Below are positions 42,419 to 51,422 of a stretch of 64,000 nucleotides of DNA, one piece after another. Numbering within the stretch: position 1 is the first letter of the stretch; each line of letters begins with the position of its first letter. Source of the stretch: Prauserella flavalba (GTDB lineage Bacteria > Actinomycetota > Actinomycetes > Mycobacteriales > Pseudonocardiaceae); NCBI RefSeq assembly GCF_003202235.1, contig NZ_MASU01000013.1:1-64000 (forward strand), written 5' to 3'. The translations under genes and the position numbers were made by a program. The notes beneath the pieces are model-generated. The model ran no database searches. It had not been told where the DNA came from and saw nothing but the letters and a program-made list of their open reading frames with translations.

Positions 42419-43012
42419 TCAGTTGTAGCTGACCCCGTAGCGGATGTGGATGATGTTCTTTCCCTCGACCACCTGTAACTGAGTGAGCTCGATACCCCGG
42501 CGCGTGATGTCGTCCAGGTAGCGGGTACCACTGTGGAGCAGCACAGGGGCGAGGTCGATGCGGATCTCATCAAGGACGCCCAGGTCGAGGCACTGGCGAA
42601 CGATGTCGGCTCCGGCGACGTTGATGTCTCCCTCGCCCGCGATATCCCGCGCGGCGCGCAACGCGTCGTCGAGGTTGTCGACGAAGGTGAAGGGTGCATC
42701 GGGGATCGGCGGCCAGTCCTCGGGCGGCGGGCGGTGGGTTACGACGATCGTCGGTGAGTCGCCGGGCGGCCTCCCGCCCCATCCCTTGGCATCGTCAAAG
42801 ATTCCTCGTCCGGCGATGAACGCGCCTTCGGTGTCGTTCTGCTGCCAGTAGTCGGCGCTGGCCTGCGACATGTGGAAGGTGAGGCCGTAACCGCGCAGGG
42901 GCACCTCGACCTCCCCGTTGTTGTACCAGTCGAACAAGAAACCGACTTGTCCGTTCTCATCGGCAATGAAGCCGTCGAGCGAGGTGGTGAAACTGGAGAA
43001 GATCGTGCCCAT
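42419..43012 (-). CDS. Dihydrofolate reductase (RibD C-terminal) family protein
   Basis: A 197-residue protein of the DHFR/RibD-C fold: FSSFTTSLDGFIADENGQVG at the start, GAFIAGRGIFDDAKGWGG near 84, PTIVVTHRPP near 109, and GEGDINVAGADIVRQCLDLGVLDEIRI near 145-172. Such proteins are NADPH-dependent reductases of unsettled substrate, not the housekeeping DHFR. ATG 43012 has GGGAAGGA 6 bases upstream. It is divergent from an HxlR regulator with paired operator-like repeats in between, so it is probably the regulated target. Confidence 0.9.
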   Translation of the reverse strand: MGTIFSSFTTSLDGFIADENGQVGFLFDWYNNGEVEVPLRGYGLTFHMSQASADYWQQNDTEGAFIAGRGIFDDAKGWGGRPPGDSPTIVVTHRPPPEDWPPIPDAPFTFVDNLDDALRAARDIAGEGDINVAGADIVRQCLDLGVLDEIRIDLAPVLLHSGTRYLDDITRRGIELTQLQVVEGKNIIHIRYGVSYN

Positions 43013-43039
43013 GTCGAGTCCTTCCCTCAATCATCATAA

Positions 43040-43075
43040 CTTCATATAGTGAAGCACGCTTGATCTAGTGAAGTA
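43040..43075. promoter_or_regulatory. Candidate HxlR operator region
   Basis: CTTCA-TATAG-TGAAG (43040-43054) is an inverted repeat, and TAGTGAAGTA recurs at 43066-43075. Both lie in the 81-base gap between the divergent DHFR-type and HxlR genes. The repeated TAGTGAAG element is a good candidate recognition half-site for the HxlR protein. Confidence 0.55.
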
Positions 43076-43093
43076 AATTGCTAGTCTTGAACC

Positions 43094-43765
43094 ATGTCGA
43101 AGCGGGAGTATGGACAGTTCTGCGGGCTGGCGCGTGCGTCCGAGATGCTCGGTCAGCGATGGACGCTGCTGATCCTGCGTGATCTGCTGGTCGGGCCGCG
43201 GACGTATTCAGAGCTGGTGGCGGGTCTTCCCGGCATCCCGTCGAATCTGCTTGCTACCCGCCTCAAAGAGCTGGAGGAGAGCGGACTGATCGTCCGTGAG
43301 GCGCGCAGCGGCATGGATCGTTCCATCGTCTACGCCGTGACAGGACGCGGCTCCGAGCTCCAACCTGCTCTCGACGCTCTCTCGCGCTGGGGAGCGGCCG
43401 ACATGCATGAGCCGCGTGAGGGTGAGATCGTCACCGAGGCGTCTCTCGTGTCCGCGCTGCGCTCGGGCATCGAGAACGGCACGACGCCCGAGGGAACGAC
43501 AATCCGCTACACGATCAGGGCGGGTGCCGCCGTCGCGCAGGCGTCCGTCGGCGATGGGTCGATCGCGGTCGCTCCCGGTGAGAATCCAGACGCCGATCTG
43601 GTCATCACGGCGGGACCCGGCTTTCGTGATCTGCTCGCTGGGGCTCTCGACCCGCAGGCAGCCGTCGACCAGGGTTTGGTCACGGTCGAGGGTGACCCTG
43701 GCCTGCTTGTCCCGTTCGTCAACGCCTTCGTCGTGCCGTACACGGCCGATACGGCCAGTCGGTGA
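43094..43765 (+). CDS. HxlR family regulator with C-terminal SCP2-like domain
   Basis: A 223-residue protein. Residues about 8-100 are an HxlR winged helix (CGLARASEMLGQRWTLLILRDLLVGPRTYSEL and PSNLLATRLKELEESGLIVR, in parts), starting with the typical early Cys10. Residues about 125-220 (AAVAQASVGDGSIAVAPGEN, DADLVITAGPGFRDLLAG) resemble a sterol-carrier-protein-2 lipid-binding domain, which may act as a ligand sensor. Usual HxlR proteins end near 120 residues. It is divergent from the DHFR-type gene. Confidence 0.88.
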   Translation: MSKREYGQFCGLARASEMLGQRWTLLILRDLLVGPRTYSELVAGLPGIPSNLLATRLKELEESGLIVREARSGMDRSIVYAVTGRGSELQPALDALSRWGAADMHEPREGEIVTEASLVSALRSGIENGTTPEGTTIRYTIRAGAAVAQASVGDGSIAVAPGENPDADLVITAGPGFRDLLAGALDPQAAVDQGLVTVEGDPGLLVPFVNAFVVPYTADTASR

Positions 43766-44914
43766 CGCGAGAATCCCACGCTGGCGAGCGGATCAGCGAC
43801 TGGATTGAGCGTCCCGGCGTGTCCGGTGACGGCCGCCGGTGGCCGAACTCTCGTCCGACTGCGGGGCCGAGTGGATCCGACCGCGACCGAAGCCTGGCAG
43901 CTGGCCCGCAAGATACCAGGAGGCTGATCGGAAGAAGCCTCGCAGTCCCTCGCCGACGCCTGGCATGAGATTTGCGGACGGAAACTCGATCCCAGTGCCG
44001 GGTATGAGGCTGCCGTCGAGCCCGCCGCAAGCCCTCTGGCGTTCCCGGGCAGGAAGACGACGATCCACCGGGTTCGCGATGAACCCTCCGGCCCGAAGAA
44101 GAGCCATCCGCAGCGCTGGCGCTTCACTTTGGTGGAGAAGGACATTCCGACAGGATCGGGCACGTTGTCTTGCCGATGACCAGCCTGCTGCCCGCGACCC
44201 GCGACGAGGTGTTGCGGATGCCGACGTCGACGCGCCGCCCAGATGACGAGGTGCCGTGGGGACAGTACGGGATGCTCGCCCCTTCGGCGCATCTGACGCT
44301 GCTCGCGGTCGACGACGCAAGTGCAGGGTCCCCGAGGCGATCGCCGATCCGCTAGCCGATGGGCGTGCGCCGTGGGAGCCTGGCGCGCTGGTGATCGATG
44401 CTGATGTCGTGCGTGGTTGGCGAGCAAGCTTCCCCAGACATCGGGTCAGGTCGCCGCGTGCTGGGCGACGTCGCGGTTGGTGTGGTCGACCGGACAGGAA
44501 CGCAGCTGAGAGACGTCCGCCCTGTCTCGCCGGGTGAGATGGCGCCTTGGGCTACACCCGCCTCAGGTGACCAGCAGAAGGTAGGGGCTGCGGCCGGCGT
44601 TTGGCGTTCTGAACGACGCCAGGCAAGGCAGCATGTACTGGCCGGGGTCGACCCAGCGGCGTCGGACCCTGAGCGGCCGCTCCACTACGGGCACGTCGCC
44701 AGAGGTCGCGGAGCTCCGCTCGGGGAAGGTCATGGCGTGATCTCACTTCTATCCACAGTCGACGGTCGCCATTGCCGGGGTGGATCACAGGCATCCGTTT
44801 GGTCATTTGCTCGGGTGTCTTCGGGGACGAGTTCGAGGCCGCCGGTCGCGGCAGCGGTTGGCGCCGGGCCGGAGGTGCCTGATCCCGAGCAGGACGGCGG
44901 CCCCGGAGCAGCTG
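43766..44914. other. 1.15-kb degenerate stretch beside the defence cluster
   Basis: No intact gene is supported. Near 43890-44060 the plus strand has coding-like pieces in one frame (SLADAWHEICGRKLDPSAGY, EAAVEPAASPLAF) after a stop, resembling a C-terminal domain of a conserved actinobacterial protein I could not name. A 56-residue minus-strand frame at 44563-44733 (starting MTFPERSSATSGDV) is possible but unsupported. The mixture of fragments suggests old insertions at the downstream border of the Wadjet genes. Confidence 0.45.
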
Positions 44915-46117
44915 TCACCAGGGTGTTGCGCGCAGATCGGCTATCAGGTCGTCCAATATGGCCTCCTCATGGACAGGCTCGCCGTATCGCGCGTACGCCT
45001 CGCGCAGGGACTCCGTCGGCTCTCTACCCGGATCTTGTCCGAGTGTGATGAGATAGGTCGCAGCGTCGAACCGCCAGGGCGTTGCGCTCGGTGCGACGCT
45101 GAGAACCTGGTCGGTGATCACGAAACCCGCCTGATCGATGTCCGCGCGATAGTGCAGTTCACAGCCACCGGTGGCGAGCGCTGTCATCAGGTCCAGCGCC
45201 GCGCCGGAGGGCATGCCATCCGTGCACACCATCGCGGGGCACCGCGCACCGAGCGCATCCGCGGCAGTCTCGACCACTGTGACGTTCTCGCATACGTACA
45301 CGGGACCGGGCCGCACGCGCAGTCCACCGGACAGTGACCGGAGGGTGAGCCACAGCGGCTCGCCCGGGACCGCCGCGCACAGCTCGGCGGCGGGCGCCGG
45401 TCCGTGCAACGGCAGATTCAGCACGAGCACACGCGACGACACCCCGTCGCACCGAACACCGATCGCCGCCCATGCGGCACGCCACGCCGCCCCCGCGCGC
45501 CGCGGCCGGTCGAGGCCGTGGACCGCGGCCGCGAGCCGGGCGACGGCGCGGCCGAGTGGCTGGTCGGCATCGAGGGCGTGCGCGTCGCGCCTGACCGTCG
45601 CGGCCAGCTGGGCGAGACGTGTCGCACCATCCGGCCGCGGAAGCGCACGCCACACTGCGGCCACCTGCTCGGCCAGTTCCGCGACCTCGCCAGTTCCCCG
45701 AACGGAAAGATCGGCAAGCCACGAGGCGGCATGCTCCTCTCCGATTCCGCACTTTGCCAGCGTCGCGACGACCCGCTGCCGTTCCTGGCCGATCGCGGTG
45801 GCACGCGCACGCCGCCGCTCGCTGTCGGGTTCGATCGGGCCGCCGTCCAGTAACTCCACGAAGCCGAGCACGGTGAGGTCGTGCTCCGCGAGTCTGGACG
45901 CGAGGTCTTGCAGGCGTGGCGGGCGTCCGGAAACCTCCCACCGCGTACCGAGCATCCGTCCGATCTCACGTCGCTGTTCGGGCGTCAGCCGCAGCGCCGT
46001 CAGGCTGCCGGTTTCCGTGTGACGGCCACGGCGGGCCCTGATCCGAACCGCGTCGAGCAGCTTCGCGGGGCCCGGTTCCGCTGCCCAAGACGCGAGTCCT
46101 TCAGGAACGGCTGTCAT
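44915..46117 (-). CDS. jetD: Wadjet defence protein JetD-type (TIGR02679, DUF2399/Toprim)
   Basis: A 400-residue protein of the TIGR02679 family, the last of the four-gene cluster. The C-terminal half has Toprim features: PVYVCENVTVVETAADALG with the conserved Glu, VCTDGMPSGAALDLM, and LHYRADIDQAGFVI with the DxD pair that binds metal. In characterised Wadjet systems JetD is the nuclease that cuts circular DNA presented by JetABC. ATG 46117 overlaps the JetC stop by 4 bases; a longer frame to 46309 is shadow of JetC. Membership is clear from motif and context. Confidence 0.88.
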   Translation of the reverse strand: MTAVPEGLASWAAEPGPAKLLDAVRIRARRGRHTETGSLTALRLTPEQRREIGRMLGTRWEVSGRPPRLQDLASRLAEHDLTVLGFVELLDGGPIEPDSERRRARATAIGQERQRVVATLAKCGIGEEHAASWLADLSVRGTGEVAELAEQVAAVWRALPRPDGATRLAQLAATVRRDAHALDADQPLGRAVARLAAAVHGLDRPRRAGAAWRAAWAAIGVRCDGVSSRVLVLNLPLHGPAPAAELCAAVPGEPLWLTLRSLSGGLRVRPGPVYVCENVTVVETAADALGARCPAMVCTDGMPSGAALDLMTALATGGCELHYRADIDQAGFVITDQVLSVAPSATPWRFDAATYLITLGQDPGREPTESLREAYARYGEPVHEEAILDDLIADLRATPW

Positions 46118-49100
46118 GGCCGCGCGCCCGAGATTCCGAACAGGCCGTCGTCCGCGTCGAGGCCGAAGGAGGGCGCGGGCTCGGCCATCGCGATATCGGT
46201 CAGCTCGCCGCCGCACCACAGATGCGGCTGCGCGTCCACCCCTGGCAGGTGCGGCGACCTGGCGAGGTCGTATACGGCGACGGCGGGAACCGTCGGATAG
46301 GTGCACCATTCGTCGTGCGCGGTCAGCATGATGTCGAGATCGAAACCGACGGTGAGTCCCATGAAGGACGCCTTGTACTGCGCGTCGACGCCCGTCATCG
46401 CCTCATCCAGCCACACCCACCGTGGCGCCTGGGGCCCGGCAGCGTCGAACGCGACCACCGTCGCGGCAAAGAGCGGTTGGGACAGCAGCACGACCTTCTC
46501 GCCGCCCGACTTCGCGCCGTGCTGTGCGCGGTCGAACGGACGCCACTGCGCCTGCATTCCCGGCCGGTACTCGAGCGAGATGCGCAACCAGCGACGGTAG
46601 TCCAGCGCGATTGAGAGCTGCTCCTTCCAGTCCGTGGCCTGATCGGCCGCGGCTTCGGCGCGTGCCTCGTCGATCCTGCGAGCCAGGAAGTCGCGCACCA
46701 GGTCCTGGCGAGCCTGGCTGAGTTGCGCGTAGCCCTGGTTGAGAGCGGTGACCACGTCGCGAGCGTCGGGATCCGCGGGATCGGGCTCGTGGGTGAGCCG
46801 CACGGCGTGGCCGTGGCGGGTCGCGTGCGAGCGAAGCCGGTCGTTGATGCCCGCGAACGTTCGTTCGGTGTAGTCGAGGCGGTCTTTGAGGTGCTCGATG
46901 AACGTCGAGCCGAGCAGCGTGGCCAGTACCTCCCGCTGCTCGGAGTCGAAGCGATCCTCTTGTCGCCGGACCTGTTCGGCGAGCGAATCGGCCGCGGGGC
47001 CGGGTAGCTGCCATCCGGTGTCGCCGTGCGCCATCACGAGGAACCGAGGAATGGTCGCGTCTTCGTCGATGCGCGCGTCGCGGTTTGGCAGTAGCTGTTG
47101 TTTCAGCTCGAGCAGTCGTTGGGTGCATTTGCGGGCGGCACGCTCCTCGGCGTGTTCGTCATCGACGGCGGCAACTGCCTTGCGCGCGTCGACCACGGCG
47201 TTCCGGCCCGTTTCCACGTTCCGGCGATCCGGTTCGGGCAGGCCGATGGCCGGTGCGAGCCCGGCTTCGTAGACCTCCCACCACGCACCGAGGGCGGCGT
47301 CGCGGACCGCTTCCGCTTCGGCGCGGCGCTGTTCGTGCGATTCGAGGATCGACTCCGCCTTGACGGCGGCCTTCTCGGCCTCGCGGACGCTGTCGGTCAG
47401 CTTCTCGACGGTATCGGCCAGCTCGTTGCTGGTCGTGTCGAGCCGTTCCTTGCGGGCGAGTAGCTCGGCCGGTCCTTCATCGAGCGCCTCACGTGCCGTC
47501 CGGACCTGAACCTCCGCCGCCCGCACCTGGGTGCGCAGCACCTCTGCCCGCCCCTGCGCGGCAGTGACCTTCGCTGCCTGCCGTTCCACCTCTTCGGCCG
47601 CGACCTCGGCTTCGTCCCTGCAGCGGCGAGCCGTGTCGACGCGTGCCGCGAGCTCGCGAAGCACGTCCGCGTAGCGGTCCAACGCTTCGCGCAGCTCGTC
47701 GAGGCCACGAAGCGGGAACCCATATTCGCCCGCGAACGTGGACAACTCCGTCCAGGCGACGTCCCGTTTCGATTCCTCGCGCTGGTGTTCGCGTTGCGCC
47801 TCGGCCAGCCGCAGCACGGCGGCCTCGTGTGCGCGTTGCCGCTCGGTCCACGTCGTCACCGCGGTAGTCACCGGCGCGTCGCGCGGCACCGTTCTCGCTT
47901 CCCTGGCCGTCGCATCGATCTGTTCGTCGAGTGAGGCGATCCTCGCCGACAGCTGCTCGATCCGCTCGGCCAGCGCGGCCAGCTCGGCCTCCAGCGCGGC
48001 GATCTCCCTGCGCCGAGCCTCGGCGCGTGCGGTGGCGCCGAGAAATGACGCCGGCCTGCTCGGCTCTGCGCGGCCGGCGAGCACACCGATGCTCCACGAG
48101 CCGTCGTCGGCGAGCCAGTTGCCGCTGGATGCGGCGGAGCCGCGTCGCCGCCAATCGATCCCGGCCAGCAGTGTGGCGACGACGTCACCACTGATGCCGC
48201 CGGTCGGCGTCGGTTCCAGTACGGTCGCGAGTGTGTTTCCGGACGCCGGAGGACCGGCGACCAGCGTGGTGTCGGCGACGACCGTGCCGTCCTGGGTGCG
48301 CAGCGTTCCCTCCGGCGACAGCCACGCGTCGAGGAGGCCGGACGCCGCGAGCGCCGCTTCGATCCGATCGAGCTGTGCCGAGGGCAGTTCGTCGCGTGGC
48401 TGCACGCAGCGCCACAGCGGCGCACCGCTGTCCGCGTCATCGCCGGGCCGCTCCGTGCGCTGCCACAACGTCGGTTCGGGAGGTGGAAGTTCCTTGCGTG
48501 CCTTGACCTTCTCCAGTTCCGCCGTTGTCTTTTCGTGCAGAGCCACGAGTGGGTCACGGGCACGTAGAGCCTCGACCCTGCTCGCTTCGAGGGCCGCCTT
48601 GGCGGCCGCGACGTGGTCGCGGATGGCCTGCTCCGGCGAGGCAACTGACGTCGTGAGGTCGGCAACCAGGTCGCACCATTGTTCGGACAGTTCGTCCGAG
48701 ACCTCCACGACGGTCGTCGTCGCCCATTCCCGAATCCGCTGTCTGAGCGAGTCGACGGCCTCCTCGACGTCCTCGTGCGCGGTTCGCTCGTCGAGACGCG
48801 CGCGTTCGGCGCCTTCCTCGCACACACTGACCTTCCGCGCGGTCAACTCCGTGGAATGTAACGCCCTTTGGTGATTGTCGTGCAACGAGCGCATCCTGCC
48901 GAAGCGTTCCATGCGGCGCTGCAGATCGGCGCGCAGTGAGGGCACGTCTCGCGCCGGCAGGAACCGTTCGGCGGAGGCGCCGAGCCCGGCGGGCTTCGCA
49001 GCCGCCTCGACTGACCCGATGTGCTGATCGATGGCTTCGGCGGCGCGGGTGGCTGCCGCCGAAGCGGCCTCGAACTTCGCCTGCCTACGTTCGAGCTCAT

Positions 49101-50280
49101 CGCGCTCGCTGGCCTCGGTCCGGCCAGCCTCGGTGAGCCGCTCACCGAGCGAATTCAGCTCACGTTGCAACATACCGACCCGGTCGGTCAGTCTTGCGGC
49201 GTCTTGGTACGCGGTCGACTCGAGCAGTTCGCGCAGGGCTGTCTCGACGTCATTCCGCTCGGTCGAAGACCTCTTCAGCTCCGCTTCGAGCCGGGCCACG
49301 TCGTCCTTGGCGGAGCCGAGTTGCTCGACTGCGGCGTTCTTGTCCTTTGTGGTTCTCTCCAGCCGGCTCCGTGCGGTCGCGAAAGCGTCGGCACGTCTCC
49401 GCACGACGATCTTCGCCCACGGCCGCCAAGCGGTTCTGTCGAACGCCGCAACCTGCTTGGCGGCTTCTTTCGTCGCCTCGACGGCCATTCGGAGCCGCTC
49501 GAGCCGGTCCCAGCCGTCGGCAAGCTGCTCGACCTCGTTCGTGGCCAGCGGAGGCAGCGCCTCACGGAGCGTCTCGGCGAGCGTGGCCGGATTGAGCCGT
49601 TCCCCAAGCTTCGGTTTACGCAGCTGCTTGAGCAGCTCCGTGAGGTTGTCGTACGACGCGGTGTCGAGGTCGAAAAGATCGGCGGCGATGCGGGCACGGT
49701 AGGCGGCGGCGCTCTCCGCCACCGTCACGCCCGGGATCTTCTTCAGCTCCTTCTGCTCCATCGGCCGTCCCGCGCGCGTGAGCAGGAGGTCCTTGCCCGG
49801 TCGCAGCCTGGTGGTGAACTGCCAGGTGCTGACCGGGCTCGTCCCCGACCCACGCCTGGCCGAAGCGCCGAGCCCGCAGACGTAGAACTCCTGCCCGCCG
49901 GTTTCGTCGCGGCGACCGAACTCCACCCACGCGTAACCGAGGCCCGAGTCGGACGGCGGGCGGGGATCGTCGGCGTCACCGGTGGGCAGGAGGTTGAACC
50001 TCATCGTGCGGTGCTGAGATCCGAAGGGGTCGAGCACCGACGGCGTGACCTCGCCGCGAAGCAGCATCAGGGTGGTGAGTTCGAGGACCTTCGTCTTGCC
50101 CGCGCCGTTGCCGCCTCGCAGCACCAGCCGACCGTCCGCGAACCAGAACTCGGCCGTGTCGTACTCCCAGAGATTCACGATGCCCACTCGCAGGGGCTGC
50201 CACCGTTGTCTCACGGGCTCGGGCAGCCCTCCCGTCGCCGCCTGTGCGAGCCAGTCCTGGCCATCCATTGTCGAGGTCAT
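46114..50280 (-). CDS. jetC: Wadjet defence protein JetC-type (TIGR02680, SMC/MukB-like ATPase)
   Basis: A 1,388-residue SMC-like ATPase of TIGR02680. Walker A is GGNGAGKT at residues 56-63. Long Glu/Arg/Ala-rich coiled-coil arms flank a hinge-like middle region. The C-terminal ABC signature is KSGGEKVVLLSQPLF and Walker B is WVWLDEAMTGVDAQY, so both head halves are complete. In Wadjet systems JetC with JetA and JetB extrudes DNA loops and detects small circular DNA. The start at 50280 overlaps the JetB stop. It is the largest gene in the window. Confidence 0.92.
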   Translation of the reverse strand: MTSTMDGQDWLAQAATGGLPEPVRQRWQPLRVGIVNLWEYDTAEFWFADGRLVLRGGNGAGKTKVLELTTLMLLRGEVTPSVLDPFGSQHRTMRFNLLPTGDADDPRPPSDSGLGYAWVEFGRRDETGGQEFYVCGLGASARRGSGTSPVSTWQFTTRLRPGKDLLLTRAGRPMEQKELKKIPGVTVAESAAAYRARIAADLFDLDTASYDNLTELLKQLRKPKLGERLNPATLAETLREALPPLATNEVEQLADGWDRLERLRMAVEATKEAAKQVAAFDRTAWRPWAKIVVRRRADAFATARSRLERTTKDKNAAVEQLGSAKDDVARLEAELKRSSTERNDVETALRELLESTAYQDAARLTDRVGMLQRELNSLGERLTEAGRTEASERDELERRQAKFEAASAAATRAAEAIDQHIGSVEAAAKPAGLGASAERFLPARDVPSLRADLQRRMERFGRMRSLHDNHQRALHSTELTARKVSVCEEGAERARLDERTAHEDVEEAVDSLRQRIREWATTTVVEVSDELSEQWCDLVADLTTSVASPEQAIRDHVAAAKAALEASRVEALRARDPLVALHEKTTAELEKVKARKELPPPEPTLWQRTERPGDDADSGAPLWRCVQPRDELPSAQLDRIEAALAASGLLDAWLSPEGTLRTQDGTVVADTTLVAGPPASGNTLATVLEPTPTGGISGDVVATLLAGIDWRRRGSAASSGNWLADDGSWSIGVLAGRAEPSRPASFLGATARAEARRREIAALEAELAALAERIEQLSARIASLDEQIDATAREARTVPRDAPVTTAVTTWTERQRAHEAAVLRLAEAQREHQREESKRDVAWTELSTFAGEYGFPLRGLDELREALDRYADVLRELAARVDTARRCRDEAEVAAEEVERQAAKVTAAQGRAEVLRTQVRAAEVQVRTAREALDEGPAELLARKERLDTTSNELADTVEKLTDSVREAEKAAVKAESILESHEQRRAEAEAVRDAALGAWWEVYEAGLAPAIGLPEPDRRNVETGRNAVVDARKAVAAVDDEHAEERAARKCTQRLLELKQQLLPNRDARIDEDATIPRFLVMAHGDTGWQLPGPAADSLAEQVRRQEDRFDSEQREVLATLLGSTFIEHLKDRLDYTERTFAGINDRLRSHATRHGHAVRLTHEPDPADPDARDVVTALNQGYAQLSQARQDLVRDFLARRIDEARAEAAADQATDWKEQLSIALDYRRWLRISLEYRPGMQAQWRPFDRAQHGAKSGGEKVVLLSQPLFAATVVAFDAAGPQAPRWVWLDEAMTGVDAQYKASFMGLTVGFDLDIMLTAHDEWCTYPTVPAVAVYDLARSPHLPGVDAQPHLWCGGELTDIAMAEPAPSFGLDADDGLFGISGARP

Positions 50281-51422
50281 CCCCCGTCCTCGTCGGTCAG
50301 TTTCTGCGCGACCGCCTCGATCTTCGGATCGCGGAAACGCGCGGCCGCGGGCATGATGCGCCATCCGCCCCGTCCGGTCGGGCGGATCAGGTCCAGCGCG
50401 GCGAGTAGTCGTTCCGCGCGGTCCCGCACGGCCCCCGGTTCCTTCAGCTCTTTTGTCAGCGCCTTCGGGTAGCGAGCACGAAACTCGGCCGCCGCGGCGG
50501 ACACGGCATCCGCGGACACCTCAGTGCCTGCGCCGTGCTCGCGCAGAAGTATGTCCACAGTGATCAGTGTGGCGAAGTCGGTTGCCCGCAGCTGCGGGAA
50601 AGGCAGATCTGTCTGCCGTTCGTCTTGTGCCACCAAGGCGATTCCCTCGGCCCGTTGCTCGGCGACCCAGCCCGTCATCTCCGTGCACCAGGCCAGCACG
50701 CGGGAACGTTGGCCGGTCAGGTAGAGCCGCTCTGCGTCGTTGAGATCCTCGTAGAGGCACACGGGCAGCTCGAGCAGGCGCCGGAGCAGACCGAACCGTG
50801 CGGCGGCCTCGGGTAGTTCCCCCATGCCGGGCCGGGGATCGACCGCCGCGCGCAGCGCGCGAGGGTCGACCATCCGCAGCAGCAGCTCCCGCTGTACCTC
50901 GAAGGCGCCGCCGATCGAGTCCCTACGGTGCGCCCAGCCTTCTCCCTGCTCCTGGCTGGTCGACGACGTGGGCCGCAGCGTCCCGGCCTCCGCCAGCAGC
51001 TGCACGGCCTTGACGAACAGCAAGCGGTGCGCGAAGCGGTCGTTGTCGTAGGGCTCCAGTTCGACGTCGGGGTGGTTGCTCAGCGCCTGGACACGCTGTG
51101 CGAGGTCGTGGGTTGTCGTGATGTCCTCGGCGTCCTCCGCCGCGGCTGCCGCGAGGATCGCCAGCACGATGACCCGGCGTGTCATTGGCCGGTGCCGGTT
51201 GGGCGCCACGACGGTGTCGTCGAGCGGGAGCCGGTAGACGCGTGCGGTGGTGTCGGTGAGGAACAGCCGGTAGTCGAGCCGGGTGGTCAGCCATTCGGCG
51301 AGCACGACGCGGTGTCGTCGCACGAGCGGCCACAGGTCCGGGTGCCGTCGCCGGTCGAGCACGGGGTGGCGCAGCAGCCCGACGAATGCCCGTTGCCGCT
51401 CGGCTGCCGCCTGCGAGGTCAT
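50277..51422 (-). CDS. jetB: Wadjet defence protein JetB-type (TIGR02678, DUF2398)
   Basis: A 381-residue protein of TIGR02678/DUF2398, predicted to be a MukE-like winged-helix partner of the SMC ATPase. Recognisable segments are AFVGLLRHPVLDRRRHPDLWPLVRRHRVVLAEWL near 11-44 (in parts), the LPLDDT loop, MTRRVIVLAILAAAAAEDAE, and the C-terminal GRGGWRIMPAAARFRDP. The start at 51422 overlaps the JetA stop as ATGA. It lies second in the four-gene operon. Confidence 0.88.
   Translation of the reverse strand: MTSQAAAERQRAFVGLLRHPVLDRRRHPDLWPLVRRHRVVLAEWLTTRLDYRLFLTDTTARVYRLPLDDTVVAPNRHRPMTRRVIVLAILAAAAAEDAEDITTTHDLAQRVQALSNHPDVELEPYDNDRFAHRLLFVKAVQLLAEAGTLRPTSSTSQEQGEGWAHRRDSIGGAFEVQRELLLRMVDPRALRAAVDPRPGMGELPEAAARFGLLRRLLELPVCLYEDLNDAERLYLTGQRSRVLAWCTEMTGWVAEQRAEGIALVAQDERQTDLPFPQLRATDFATLITVDILLREHGAGTEVSADAVSAAAAEFRARYPKALTKELKEPGAVRDRAERLLAALDLIRPTGRGGWRIMPAAARFRDPKIEAVAQKLTDEDGG

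Noticed and set aside
44398-45048. A 216-codon plus-strand frame after the HxlR gene
   Set aside because: It runs into the antisense of the JetD gene, has no family motif, and has the composition of a shadow frame.
49021-50472. A 483-codon plus-strand frame opposite the jetC/jetB junction
   Set aside because: It lies antisense to the confident Walker A region of JetC and shows no recognisable domain.
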